Assembly (NCBI GenBank): GCA_002440975.1
Contig: DJWN01000026.1
Location: forward strand, 1 to 10,113
Reading direction: 5' to 3'
Source: Bacteroidales bacterium UBA6229
GTDB lineage: Bacteria; Bacteroidota; Bacteroidia; Bacteroidales; F082
Length of the DNA: 10,113 bases
The position numbers and the translations under genes are program-made. The notes below the pieces were generated by a model that was not told the origin of the DNA, searched no databases, and saw only the letters and a list, made by a program, of their open reading frames with translations. Positions 1 through 6,112 of the stretch are shown piece after piece (position 1 is the stretch's first letter; every line of letters starts with the position of its first letter).

Positions 1-1
1 T

Positions 2-1699
2 TCCGAATCAAATATTCCAGACTTAAAAAACCTTACTAAGGAATTAAACTCATTCATTGAAAACTCAAGTAAAAATTCAACAGTTGCAATTTTAACTTCG
101 CCTGTCTTTGCTGCTCACTTTTTATCTGAATTAACACCGTTAGGGCATTTAAAATTATGGATTGGTGTGAAGTTAAAGGCTCCTATAAAAACAGATTTTA
201 GTTTAAATCAACATCACGCTGCACTTATAATAATTACACGATACTCAAAAACACTTCAGCATACAAAAACCAGAATTGGATATACTTTTTGCCCAAACTG
301 TGAAAAAACGACAAAAGATTATGGCGGGAAAAAGCACTTATATAATGAATATGGAACATTAATGTCAGATGTTTGGAGAGATATTGTGATTGACTATAGC
401 AAAAACATTGACTTATTAAAAGAAAGATTGCAAGATTTATTTGCAGTTAAACCTTATAAATTCTTAAAATTTATCGACCTAACAGCAAAACACGCTCCTG
501 TTAGCCCTGATGTTTCGGTTGAAAAAAAAGATATTAAAACAAATGATTTTGAGTATTTAGGTGATACTAATTCTTTAATTATAAATCAAGATTGTTTGGA
601 AGGATTAAAAAAAATTCCATCAAATAGCATTGATTTTTGTTTTGCAGATCCACCATATAATGTAAACAAAAAATATGAATGTTGGGACGATGATAGAGAT
701 ATTATCGAATATTTTAATTGGTGTGATAAATGGATTTCAGAGTTAGCACGTGTAGTCAAACCGGGTAAAACAGTTGCGATTTTAAATATTCCACAATGGG
801 CAGTACGACATTTTAAGCATTTAAAAAATATTCTCAAATTTCAAGACTGGATCATGTGGGAAGGGTTAAGTCTTCCTGTCCGAATGATAATGCCGGCTCA
901 CTATTCAATTGTTTGTTTTACTAAAGGTAAAGCAGATAACATCCCCGGATTGACACGAAATAGCCATTCTGCAATTGAGCATGATAGCTTGGCAACGATG
1001 AAAGAATTTTATTGCAGTAGAGCAAGTTGTATCAATAAGCGAAGAAAAGAATCTATAAATGATAAAGAGTTAATTACAAATCTCTGGTGGGATATTCACA
1101 GGCTAAAGCATAATAGTAGACGAGTTGACCATCCCACTCAATTACCTCCAATATTTATGAACCGCCTAATTTCGCTTTTTACAAATGAAGGCGACATTGT
1201 ATTGGATCCTTTTAATGGTTCGGGGACTACTTCACTATGCGCGGCCAAATTGAATAGAAGGTTTTTTGGTATTGAATTATCAGAGAAATACTATAAAATA
1301 TCATTGAATAGGCATGCTGAATTGGAAAATGGTATTGACCCATTTAGAAAACATGATACCACTCCTAAAGCTAAAAACAGTTATGTTCAAAGATTAAGAA
1401 AGCAGAAATATGAAGTTGATAAAAAGACACTTCAGTTATACATTAAGGATTTATCTGTGAAACTTGAGAGAATTCCAACGAGGGAAGACGTTATTAGCCT
1501 TAATACATATCCAATAGATTATTTTGATAACTATTTTATTAATTGGGGAGAAGTTACAGCCGCTGCAAGGACAACTGGAATGGAAAGTGTTGAAAATAAA
1601 TCAGACTACAAATTGAAGCAGCAGTTAAGATTATTTGAAGAGAAGAAAAATAAATATGGCAATCTTAAAATGACAAGTGAAGAAAAAAGGCATGATTAG
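2..1699 (+). CDS. Site-specific DNA methyltransferase (N6-adenine/N4-cytosine type), 5'-truncated by window edge
   Basis: The reading frame is open from base 2 with no stop, so the start lies outside the window. The GTG at 167 is internal and is not taken as the start; residue numbers below count from it. The catalytic motif DPPY is at 161-164, an HPTQLPP segment at 322-328 and the AdoMet-binding DPFNGSGTT at 347-355. That order (IV before I) is typical of beta-class amino-methyltransferases, which transfer a methyl group from AdoMet to adenine N6 or cytosine N4. The part before DPPY resembles a second, partial copy of the same fold (TVAIL at base 80, CPNC at 42-45, SDVWRDI at 67-73). Residues about 425-472 (IPTREDV, then YPIDYFDNYFINWGEV) look like a homing-endonuclease-associated repeat, probably DNA-binding. 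Hand counts of G+C are 13/60 (541-600) and 21/60 (1141-1200), well below the peptidase gene downstream. This suggests transfer. No restriction endonuclease follows it; one may lie upstream. The family call is firm; the target sequence is unknown. Confidence 0.9.
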   Translation, partial: SESNIPDLKNLTKELNSFIENSSKNSTVAILTSPVFAAHFLSELTPLGHLKLWIGVKLKAPIKTDFSLNQHHAALIIITRYSKTLQHTKTRIGYTFCPNCEKTTKDYGGKKHLYNEYGTLMSDVWRDIVIDYSKNIDLLKERLQDLFAVKPYKFLKFIDLTAKHAPVSPDVSVEKKDIKTNDFEYLGDTNSLIINQDCLEGLKKIPSNSIDFCFADPPYNVNKKYECWDDDRDIIEYFNWCDKWISELARVVKPGKTVAILNIPQWAVRHFKHLKNILKFQDWIMWEGLSLPVRMIMPAHYSIVCFTKGKADNIPGLTRNSHSAIEHDSLATMKEFYCSRASCINKRRKESINDKELITNLWWDIHRLKHNSRRVDHPTQLPPIFMNRLISLFTNEGDIVLDPFNGSGTTSLCAAKLNRRFFGIELSEKYYKISLNRHAELENGIDPFRKHDTTPKAKNSYVQRLRKQKYEVDKKTLQLYIKDLSVKLERIPTREDVISLNTYPIDYFDNYFINWGEVTAAARTTGMESVENKSDYKLKQQLRLFEEKKNKYGNLKMTSEEKRHD

Positions 1700-1851
1700 G
1701 CAGTGTGGTCAAGCATTAAGGATGATATGAAACATATTTTTCGTGTTATCACATGTGACATCGGCTATCGAATGAAATTTAGTCCTCGTAAATCCACAAA
1801 AATTAATAACTAAACCTTTTCCAGTAAAAAATCATCCGGTTACTTTCCCAT

Positions 1852-1882
1852 TTTGTATCAAAACCCAAATACCCTAACTTTG
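1852..1882 (+). promoter_or_regulatory. Bacteroidota-type promoter for the C1 peptidase gene
   Basis: A TTTG element at 1852-1855 is followed, after a 19-base spacer, by TAACTTTG at 1875-1882. This matches the known Bacteroidota housekeeping sigma pattern TTTG-N19/20-TAnnTTTG exactly. Transcription would begin near 1889, giving a leader of about 45 bases before the ATG at 1934. It is the best promoter match in the window. Confidence 0.7.
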
Positions 1883-1933
1883 GGCTGAAAAAAACGGGAA
1901 TATCCCAATGTTATAAATCAAAACTTCTTCAGG

Positions 1934-3127
1934 ATGAAAAAATTTATCATTTGCGCTGTGCTTCTGTTAGCTTTCGTTAGCATTCAGGCACAAGACAAAA
2001 AAGACAACGAGAAGGTCTATCAGTTTGAAATGCTCACCGAAGTGCCACACACCGACGTAAGAAGCCAGGATCGGTCGGGAACATGCTGGAGCTTTGCCGG
2101 AACAGCTTTTGTAGAAGCTGAAATTCTGCGGATAAAAAACATAAAGCTCGACCTTTCGGAAATGTTCAACGTAAGGTATGTCTATCACAACAAAGCAGAA
2201 AAACTTGTAAGGCTGCATGGCAACCTGAACATGGGCCCCGGCGGCGGTTTCAGTGATGTGCTGGGTGTGGTGGAACAATTCGGTATGATTCCTGAAAAGG
2301 ACTATTCCGGAATGGTAATTGACGAAGACAAGCATATTCACGGCGAAATGGATGCAGTTTTTGAAGCCTATACAAGTGCTGTGATGAAGAACAAAAACAG
2401 AAAACTAACACCTGTTTGGCTTAATGGCTTCGATTGCCTGCTCGATACGTATCTGGGCAGCGTGCCCAATGAGTTTACCTTTGACGGCAAAAGCTATTCT
2501 CCAAAAAGCTTTGCAGAATTCTCAGGTTTTCAGCCGGCAGAATATATCGAGCTGGGTTCTTACACACATCATCCTTATCACGAGGAATTTATACTCGAAA
2601 TTCCGGACAACTGGATGTGGAGTGAAATAACAAACCTTCCACTTGACGAAATGATGAGCACCATCGATCATGCCCTTAAAAAAGGTTATGTGGTTGGCTG
2701 GGATGCCGATGTAAGCGACAAAGGTTTTTCATGGAAAAACGGTGTTGCCATTGTGCCCGAAGACGAGCCTTCAAAATTTATGGGTGCTACCAAAGATAGT
2801 CTGGCTGATTTAAGCAGCAAAGACAGAGAGAAAGCACTTTATGCGTTCGAACAAATACTGCAGGAAAAAGAAATCACACCTGAATTGCGTCAAACTGCTT
2901 TTGACAATTACGAAACCACTGACGATCACCTGATGCTTCTTGTTGGCATCGCCAAAGATCAAAACGGAAACAAATATTACAAGGTGAAAAACTCCTGGGG
3001 CACCGAAGATCATGTTTATGAAGGTTATTTCTTTGCTTCAGAGGCTTTTGTAGCCTACAAAACCATCAGCATTCTGGTGCATAAAAATGCTGTGCCAAAA
3101 GCTGTGAAAACTGCGATAGGTTTATAA
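1934..3127 (+). CDS. Exported C1-family cysteine peptidase (bleomycin hydrolase/aminopeptidase C-like)
   Basis: The 397-residue product begins with a signal peptide (MKKFIICAVLLLAFVSIQAQ), so it is probably periplasmic or surface-exposed, unlike the classical cytosolic bleomycin hydrolases. The papain-type active site is clear. In SQDRSGTCWSFAG, Gln45 would form the oxyanion hole and Cys51 the nucleophile, six residues apart as in papain. His332 lies in DDHLMLLVG and Asn353 in VKNSWG, completing the catalytic triad. The length and the C-terminal DHLMLLVGIAKDQNGNKYYKVKNSWG-like region, given here in pieces only for orientation, fit the peptidase C1B group better than papain proper. It probably trims peptides from the amino end, but the substrate is unknown. 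The gene has its own promoter (1852-1882) and terminator (3145-3183), so it appears to be monocistronic. The start is well supported by the signal peptide. Confidence 0.88.
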   Translation: MKKFIICAVLLLAFVSIQAQDKKDNEKVYQFEMLTEVPHTDVRSQDRSGTCWSFAGTAFVEAEILRIKNIKLDLSEMFNVRYVYHNKAEKLVRLHGNLNMGPGGGFSDVLGVVEQFGMIPEKDYSGMVIDEDKHIHGEMDAVFEAYTSAVMKNKNRKLTPVWLNGFDCLLDTYLGSVPNEFTFDGKSYSPKSFAEFSGFQPAEYIELGSYTHHPYHEEFILEIPDNWMWSEITNLPLDEMMSTIDHALKKGYVVGWDADVSDKGFSWKNGVAIVPEDEPSKFMGATKDSLADLSSKDREKALYAFEQILQEKEITPELRQTAFDNYETTDDHLMLLVGIAKDQNGNKYYKVKNSWGTEDHVYEGYFFASEAFVAYKTISILVHKNAVPKAVKTAIGL

Positions 3128-3144
3128 AGTTCGCTAAGAATAAG

Positions 3145-3183
3145 GTGGTTTTTCGTAACATTGCATACGGAAAACCACTTTTT
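3145..3183 (+). terminator. Strong intrinsic terminator hairpin after the peptidase gene
   Basis: GTGGTTTT (3145-3152) pairs with AAAACCAC (3171-3178). The stem continues inward through a T-G wobble, CGT/ACG and an A-T pair, leaving an 8-base loop. A run of five T follows (3179-3183). The structure ends only two bases before the permease ATG at 3186, so it could also attenuate or separate the downstream transporter genes. Confidence 0.8.
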
Positions 3184-3185
3184 AT

Positions 3186-3977
3186 ATGGTTACAAAATAC
3201 AGCTGGCTTCGGCTGGTTTTCATTTTTTTTAGCGGTATTGTGCTGCTGTTTGTTTTAGCACCGCTCCTTAGATTGATTCTGGCTCCCGGCCTGAGCGGAC
3301 TAATAGAAGCGGCTTCTGATCAACAAGTTAGTCAAAGTATTTTTCGTACTTTAGGTATCGCGATGAGCACTACCGTAATAGCAGGATTTATAACCGTTCC
3401 TTTTGCCTGGCTTATGGCGCGTAGCCGCTTTAAATTGAAATCCGTTATCAACGCCATTATTGATTTGCCAGTGATGATTCCGCATTCGGCGGCTGGTATT
3501 GCACTGCTTGGCATCATCAATCGCGAAAGCGTGCTTGGCCAGTGGGCTTCCTCTATCGGCATCAGCTTTATTGATCAGCCTGCAGGTATCGCCATTGCGA
3601 TGGCTTTTGTGAGCCTCCCATTTTTATATAACGCCTCGCGCGATGCTTTTGAAGCTCAAACCGGACTCTACGAAAAAGCAGCTTTAAATCTGGGAGCCAG
3701 TCAGTGGCAGACCTTTTATCTGGTTAGCCTGCCCATGGCGGCCAAAGGAATTTTAAGCGGTTATGTGATGATGTTTGGCAGGGCCATGAGCGAGTTTGGT
3801 GCCATCGTAATTATTGCCTATCACCCGATGGTAACCCCGGTGATGATCTTTGATCGGTTCAATGCCTTCGGATTAAAGTCTGCACAAGGCATTGCTGCAC
3901 TTTTTGTGCTCATCAGCCTGATCGTTTTTATCAGTTTGAGGTTACTGGCTAAAAGACAATCCGATGCTCGAAATTAA
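3186..3977 (+). CDS. Molybdate/tungstate-type ABC transporter permease
   Basis: This 263-residue inner-membrane protein has about six hydrophobic segments (roughly 11-33, 54-78, 87-110, 132-150, 190-213, 232-254). The cytoplasmic coupling loop carries an EAA-type motif (EKAALNLGA, 163-171, followed by SLPMAAKGI) that docks on the ATPase. The segment SEFGAIVIIAYHPMVTP (202-218) closely resembles WtpB/ModB permeases for tungstate and molybdate. This is recalled family resemblance, not a search result. The ATG at 3186 is the only plausible start: upstream codons in frame contain no start before a stop at 3156. The ATPase gene overlaps its last 14 bases, implying translational coupling. No substrate-binding protein gene lies beside it, which is unusual for this importer type. 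Sulfate or another oxyanion remains possible as the substrate. Confidence 0.85.
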   Translation: MVTKYSWLRLVFIFFSGIVLLFVLAPLLRLILAPGLSGLIEAASDQQVSQSIFRTLGIAMSTTVIAGFITVPFAWLMARSRFKLKSVINAIIDLPVMIPHSAAGIALLGIINRESVLGQWASSIGISFIDQPAGIAIAMAFVSLPFLYNASRDAFEAQTGLYEKAALNLGASQWQTFYLVSLPMAAKGILSGYVMMFGRAMSEFGAIVIIAYHPMVTPVMIFDRFNAFGLKSAQGIAALFVLISLIVFISLRLLAKRQSDARN

Positions 3978-5019
3978 AAGCTTACACAAAAAACTGGGTA
4001 GTTTCGAGCTGAAGGCCATTGATTTAAAGATTCAGCAGGGAGATTATTGTGTATTGCTGGGCCCCAGCGGATCAGGGAAAACCTTGCTATTAGAACTGAT
4101 TTCCGGTTTTCAGCATGCTGATCAGGGTGAGATATGGCTGGCAGGCAAAAACATAACAAAAATCCCTGTTCAGCGGCGCAACGCTTCGATGGTTTTTCAA
4201 AAGCCCGTACTTTTCCCACATCTTTCGGTAAAATCCAACATGGCTTTTGCCTTACAAATCAATAAGATTGGCAGAAAAAAGATACAAAACAAAGTTGAGG
4301 AGCTGGCACATCAATTCCAGCTAACAAAACTATTGGATCGCAAGCCCGGCCATCTTTCTGGTGGAGAAGCACAGCGGGTGATGCTCGCCAGAGCACTTGC
4401 TGCAGAGCCATCGCTGTTACTACTCGATGAACCCCTTTCGAGCCTGGATGTGCTGCTGCGCTATGATTTAAGGAAACTGCTTAAAGAGCTAAATAATAAG
4501 GGGACAACCATTTTGCATGTAACGCATGATTATGAAGAAGCTTTAAGAATGGCCAAAACCATCGGTATCATGCAGGCGGGCAAACTGATTCAATGGGGCA
4601 GCCCGCAAGATGTTTTCCGAAATCCGGCTTCAACTTTTGCAGCTGAGTTGTCGGGGCTCAAAAACTTTTATGAGGCTGAATTACTTCCAGATACAGCAAA
4701 TGGCTTGCGAAAAGTATTGGTGCGCGGGGTTTTGCTTTTCACCCAAAGTGAACTGGACGCCGGCTTAGGTAAATTGGTGATAGACGAAAAACAGATTGTT
4801 TTAAGTAAAGATGTACCCCGGACGAGTGCCCAAAATTGTTTGAAAGGCTTTGTAAAACAGTGCCAGAAAACCTCTTATGGCTGTGAAATGGAGATAGATT
4901 GCGGAATTAACCTTATCGCATACATCACTGAGTTCGCTTTAGAACAGCTGGCTCTGACTGTTGAATCTGAAGTATATGTCAGTTTTAAAACATCCGCTGT
5001 CCGATATTTTACCACATAA
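3964..5019 (+). CDS. Molybdate/tungstate-type ABC transporter ATP-binding protein
   Basis: The 351-residue cytoplasmic ATPase powers the permease encoded just upstream. All nucleotide-binding motifs are intact: Walker A GPSGSGKT (33-40), Q-loop Gln79 in MVFQKP, signature LSGGEAQ (131-137), Walker B LLLLDEP (151-157), D-loop SSLD (159-162) and switch His188 in HVTHD. After about residue 230 comes a C-terminal extension. Its last part (about 289-348, from NCLKGFV to YVSFKTSAVRYF) has the pattern of a TOBE/Mop domain, which in ModC/WtpC-type ATPases can bind oxyanion and regulate uptake. The start at 3964 overlaps the permease gene by 14 bases. A CysA- or PotA-like assignment cannot be excluded from the ATPase alone; the permease favours molybdate/tungstate. 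Confidence 0.87.
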   Translation: MLEIKSLHKKLGSFELKAIDLKIQQGDYCVLLGPSGSGKTLLLELISGFQHADQGEIWLAGKNITKIPVQRRNASMVFQKPVLFPHLSVKSNMAFALQINKIGRKKIQNKVEELAHQFQLTKLLDRKPGHLSGGEAQRVMLARALAAEPSLLLLDEPLSSLDVLLRYDLRKLLKELNNKGTTILHVTHDYEEALRMAKTIGIMQAGKLIQWGSPQDVFRNPASTFAAELSGLKNFYEAELLPDTANGLRKVLVRGVLLFTQSELDAGLGKLVIDEKQIVLSKDVPRTSAQNCLKGFVKQCQKTSYGCEMEIDCGINLIAYITEFALEQLALTVESEVYVSFKTSAVRYFTT

Positions 5020-5047
5020 TTCAGCTGGCGATTGAACACTCATAATA

Positions 5048-5067
5048 AAACCTTGTTTAAAAGGTTT
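5048..5067 (+). terminator. Weak hairpin between ATPase and membrane-protein genes
   Basis: AAACCTT (5048-5054) can pair with AAGGTTT (5061-5067) across a 6-base loop. It follows the ATPase stop by 28 bases and lies 25 bases before the next ATG. It has no clear T-run and the stem is A/T-rich, so it may be only a weak terminator or chance. Confidence 0.3.
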
Positions 5068-5092
5068 ATGAAATTTCAATAACCCAACTTTT

Positions 5093-5530
5093 ATGCTTTA
5101 CAACATACTCCTCAAAAGTCATTCAGGTTTAAGGTGGCTGCTGCTTTTCATGTTCATTGCGGCCTTGGTTCAATTAGGCCGAAAAGCTTTTGGAAATGCT
5201 GATATTGATGTGAAAAAGATCAGTCTTTATACCTTGATATTAGCTCATATCCAATTGCTGCTTGGTTTGGCTTTATATTTTATTAGTCCTAAAGTTATCT
5301 TTGATGCCGCCGCGATGAAAGACAGCATCCTCAGATTTTATTTGGTGGAACATATTAGTTTAATGCTCATTGCAATAATCATTTTAACTATCGGTTACAG
5401 CAAATCCAAGGCATTATTTGCACTTCCGGGCGGAGCTAAAAAAGCATTTTATTATTACCTCATCAGCCTGGTTTTGATTCTGGTATCCATTCCTTGGCCG
5501 TTCAGAATTCCAGTGGCTGGTTGGTTTTAA
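5093..5530 (+). CDS. Four-helix integral membrane protein, possible b-type heme binder
   Basis: This 145-residue protein is mostly hydrophobic, with four predicted membrane helices at about 14-30, 43-64, 83-102 and 118-136. Histidines lie at His10 (KSHSGLRW, near helix 1), His52 (LILAHIQLLLG, helix 2) and His87 (VEHISLMLIA, helix 3). Helix-borne histidines like these are the usual heme ligands in small cytochrome b-like proteins, so a redox or heme role is possible. This is inference only. I recognise it as a family of small membrane proteins widespread in Bacteroidota but cannot assign a function. It follows the transporter ATPase by 73 bases, with only a weak hairpin between, and ends at a strong terminator (5553-5586). 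It may therefore be transcribed with the transporter or alone. No clear TAnnTTTG box was found directly upstream. Confidence 0.8.
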   Translation: MLYNILLKSHSGLRWLLLFMFIAALVQLGRKAFGNADIDVKKISLYTLILAHIQLLLGLALYFISPKVIFDAAAMKDSILRFYLVEHISLMLIAIIILTIGYSKSKALFALPGGAKKAFYYYLISLVLILVSIPWPFRIPVAGWF

Positions 5531-5552
5531 AAATGAATTTATTTCCAGAAAG

Positions 5553-5586
5553 AATAGCAGTTCCCAAAGAGCTGCTATTTTTTTTT
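5553..5586 (+). terminator. Strong intrinsic terminator after the four-helix membrane protein
   Basis: AATAGCAG (5553-5560) pairs with CTGCTATT (5572-5579), with possible extra T-G and T-A pairs inside. Nine consecutive T follow (5578-5586, the first two also counted in the stem). It begins 22 bases after the stop codon, a classical placement. Confidence 0.85.
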
Positions 5587-5589
5587 CAC

Positions 5590-5682
5590 TGTTGTCCGGT
5601 AAAATTATAATGTCGTCCCGTACGTACGGGACGACATTAATACACCGATTGAGTATTTTTATTTGAATTTTACCGGACAACA
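5590..5682. repeat. 93-bp MITE-like element with 17-bp terminal inverted repeats
   Basis: The left arm TGTTGTCCGGTAAAATT (5590-5606) is the exact reverse complement of the right arm AATTTTACCGGACAACA (5666-5682). The inner left part is filled by a separate perfect palindrome (5608-5639); the inner right part (5640-5665) is A/T-rich and unpaired. No coding sequence fits inside. Short length, perfect terminal repeats and an intergenic position suit a miniature inverted-repeat transposable element. No target-site duplication is obvious: flanks are CAC on the left and ATG on the right. The parent transposon family is not identified. A very stable transcribed hairpin is the alternative reading. 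Confidence 0.6.
5608..5639. repeat. Perfect 32-bp palindrome inside the MITE-like element
   Basis: The half-site TAATGTCGTCCCGTAC (5608-5623) is followed immediately by its exact reverse complement (5624-5639), with no spacer. It is G+C-rich compared with its surroundings and centred on GTAC/GTAC. It may be a protein-binding site, a nested palindromic interspersed repeat, or the folded core of the surrounding element. Confidence 0.75.
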
Positions 5683-5761
5683 ATGATTTTTTTTGCGGAA
5701 AAAAAATACTGCGCTGCTATCCTTCAATAATCAAGGTATATTTTCCTGCCCAAAAAACATG

Positions 5762-5769
5762 TATTTTTG
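5762..5769 (+). promoter_or_regulatory. Candidate -7 box for the small protein/TPR regulator operon
   Basis: TATTTTTG fits the Bacteroidota -7 pattern TAnnTTTG and lies 52 bases before the ATG at 5822. The expected upstream TTTG is not clearly present (only TTTT at 5741-5744, spacer 17). The short palindrome CCGTAATACGG (5771-5781) sits at the expected transcription start and could be an operator. Confidence 0.4.
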
Positions 5770-5821
5770 TCCGTAATACGGCAGACAACTGGAAATTAAT
5801 CATTCTTTAAGCATTAAAAAT

Positions 5822-6106
5822 ATGGAACAACATTATTCCTTCATCAAAAGTTTACTTATCCTTATCACCGTTGGAATTTGGGTAATTGTCCTTCAAAATG
5901 CAGGTATCATTCCCCGCCTCAACCCTATGGCAATTTATACTGAGGAAGCTCTAAATGTGAAAGGCGAGGTGGATGTTGTTAACACTGTTTTTATCAAGGG
6001 CAGCGTTGATGCAAATCTCGAAAGTATAAATGGTTACAGCAAGTTTTACAAAGATCCGCGAACAGGTGAATTTTACGTGATTCCAACAACGGATCCTTAT
6101 GAATAA
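5822..6106 (+). CDS. Small membrane-anchored protein of unknown function
   Basis: The 94-residue product has a single N-terminal hydrophobic segment (about 8-27, SFIKSLLILITVGIWVIVLQ). The remaining roughly 65-residue soluble tail is probably outside the cytoplasm. The tail contains two similar short beta-like stretches (VKGEVDV at 47-53 and IKGSVDA at 59-65) and ends with FYVIPTTDPYE. I recognise the general style of small tethered proteins but not a named family with known function. The ATG follows an A/T-rich leader and a candidate promoter box. The next gene begins 6 bases after this stop, so the two are very probably co-transcribed. This suggests a role with, or regulated alongside, the TPR regulator. 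Confidence 0.75.
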   Translation: MEQHYSFIKSLLILITVGIWVIVLQNAGIIPRLNPMAIYTEEALNVKGEVDVVNTVFIKGSVDANLESINGYSKFYKDPRTGEFYVIPTTDPYE

Positions 6107-6112
6107 AAAATC

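Noticed and set aside
167..169. GTG as the start of the methyltransferase gene
   Set aside because: The frame is open back to base 2 and the upstream residues align with the second methyltransferase half, so this codon is internal.
1692..1813. Short open frames after the methyltransferase (12 codons from 1692 and 28 codons from 1727), possible remnants of an endonuclease gene
   Set aside because: Too short to recognise and with no motif; kept only as a weak possibility.
1896..1906. GGGA-ATA-TCCC mini-hairpin in the peptidase leader
   Set aside because: A 4-bp stem is expected by chance and has no supporting context.
5686..5707. A/T hairpin (eight T, GCGG, eight A) just right of the MITE-like element
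   Set aside because: Homopolymer pairing only and no gene ends there; likely low-complexity sequence.
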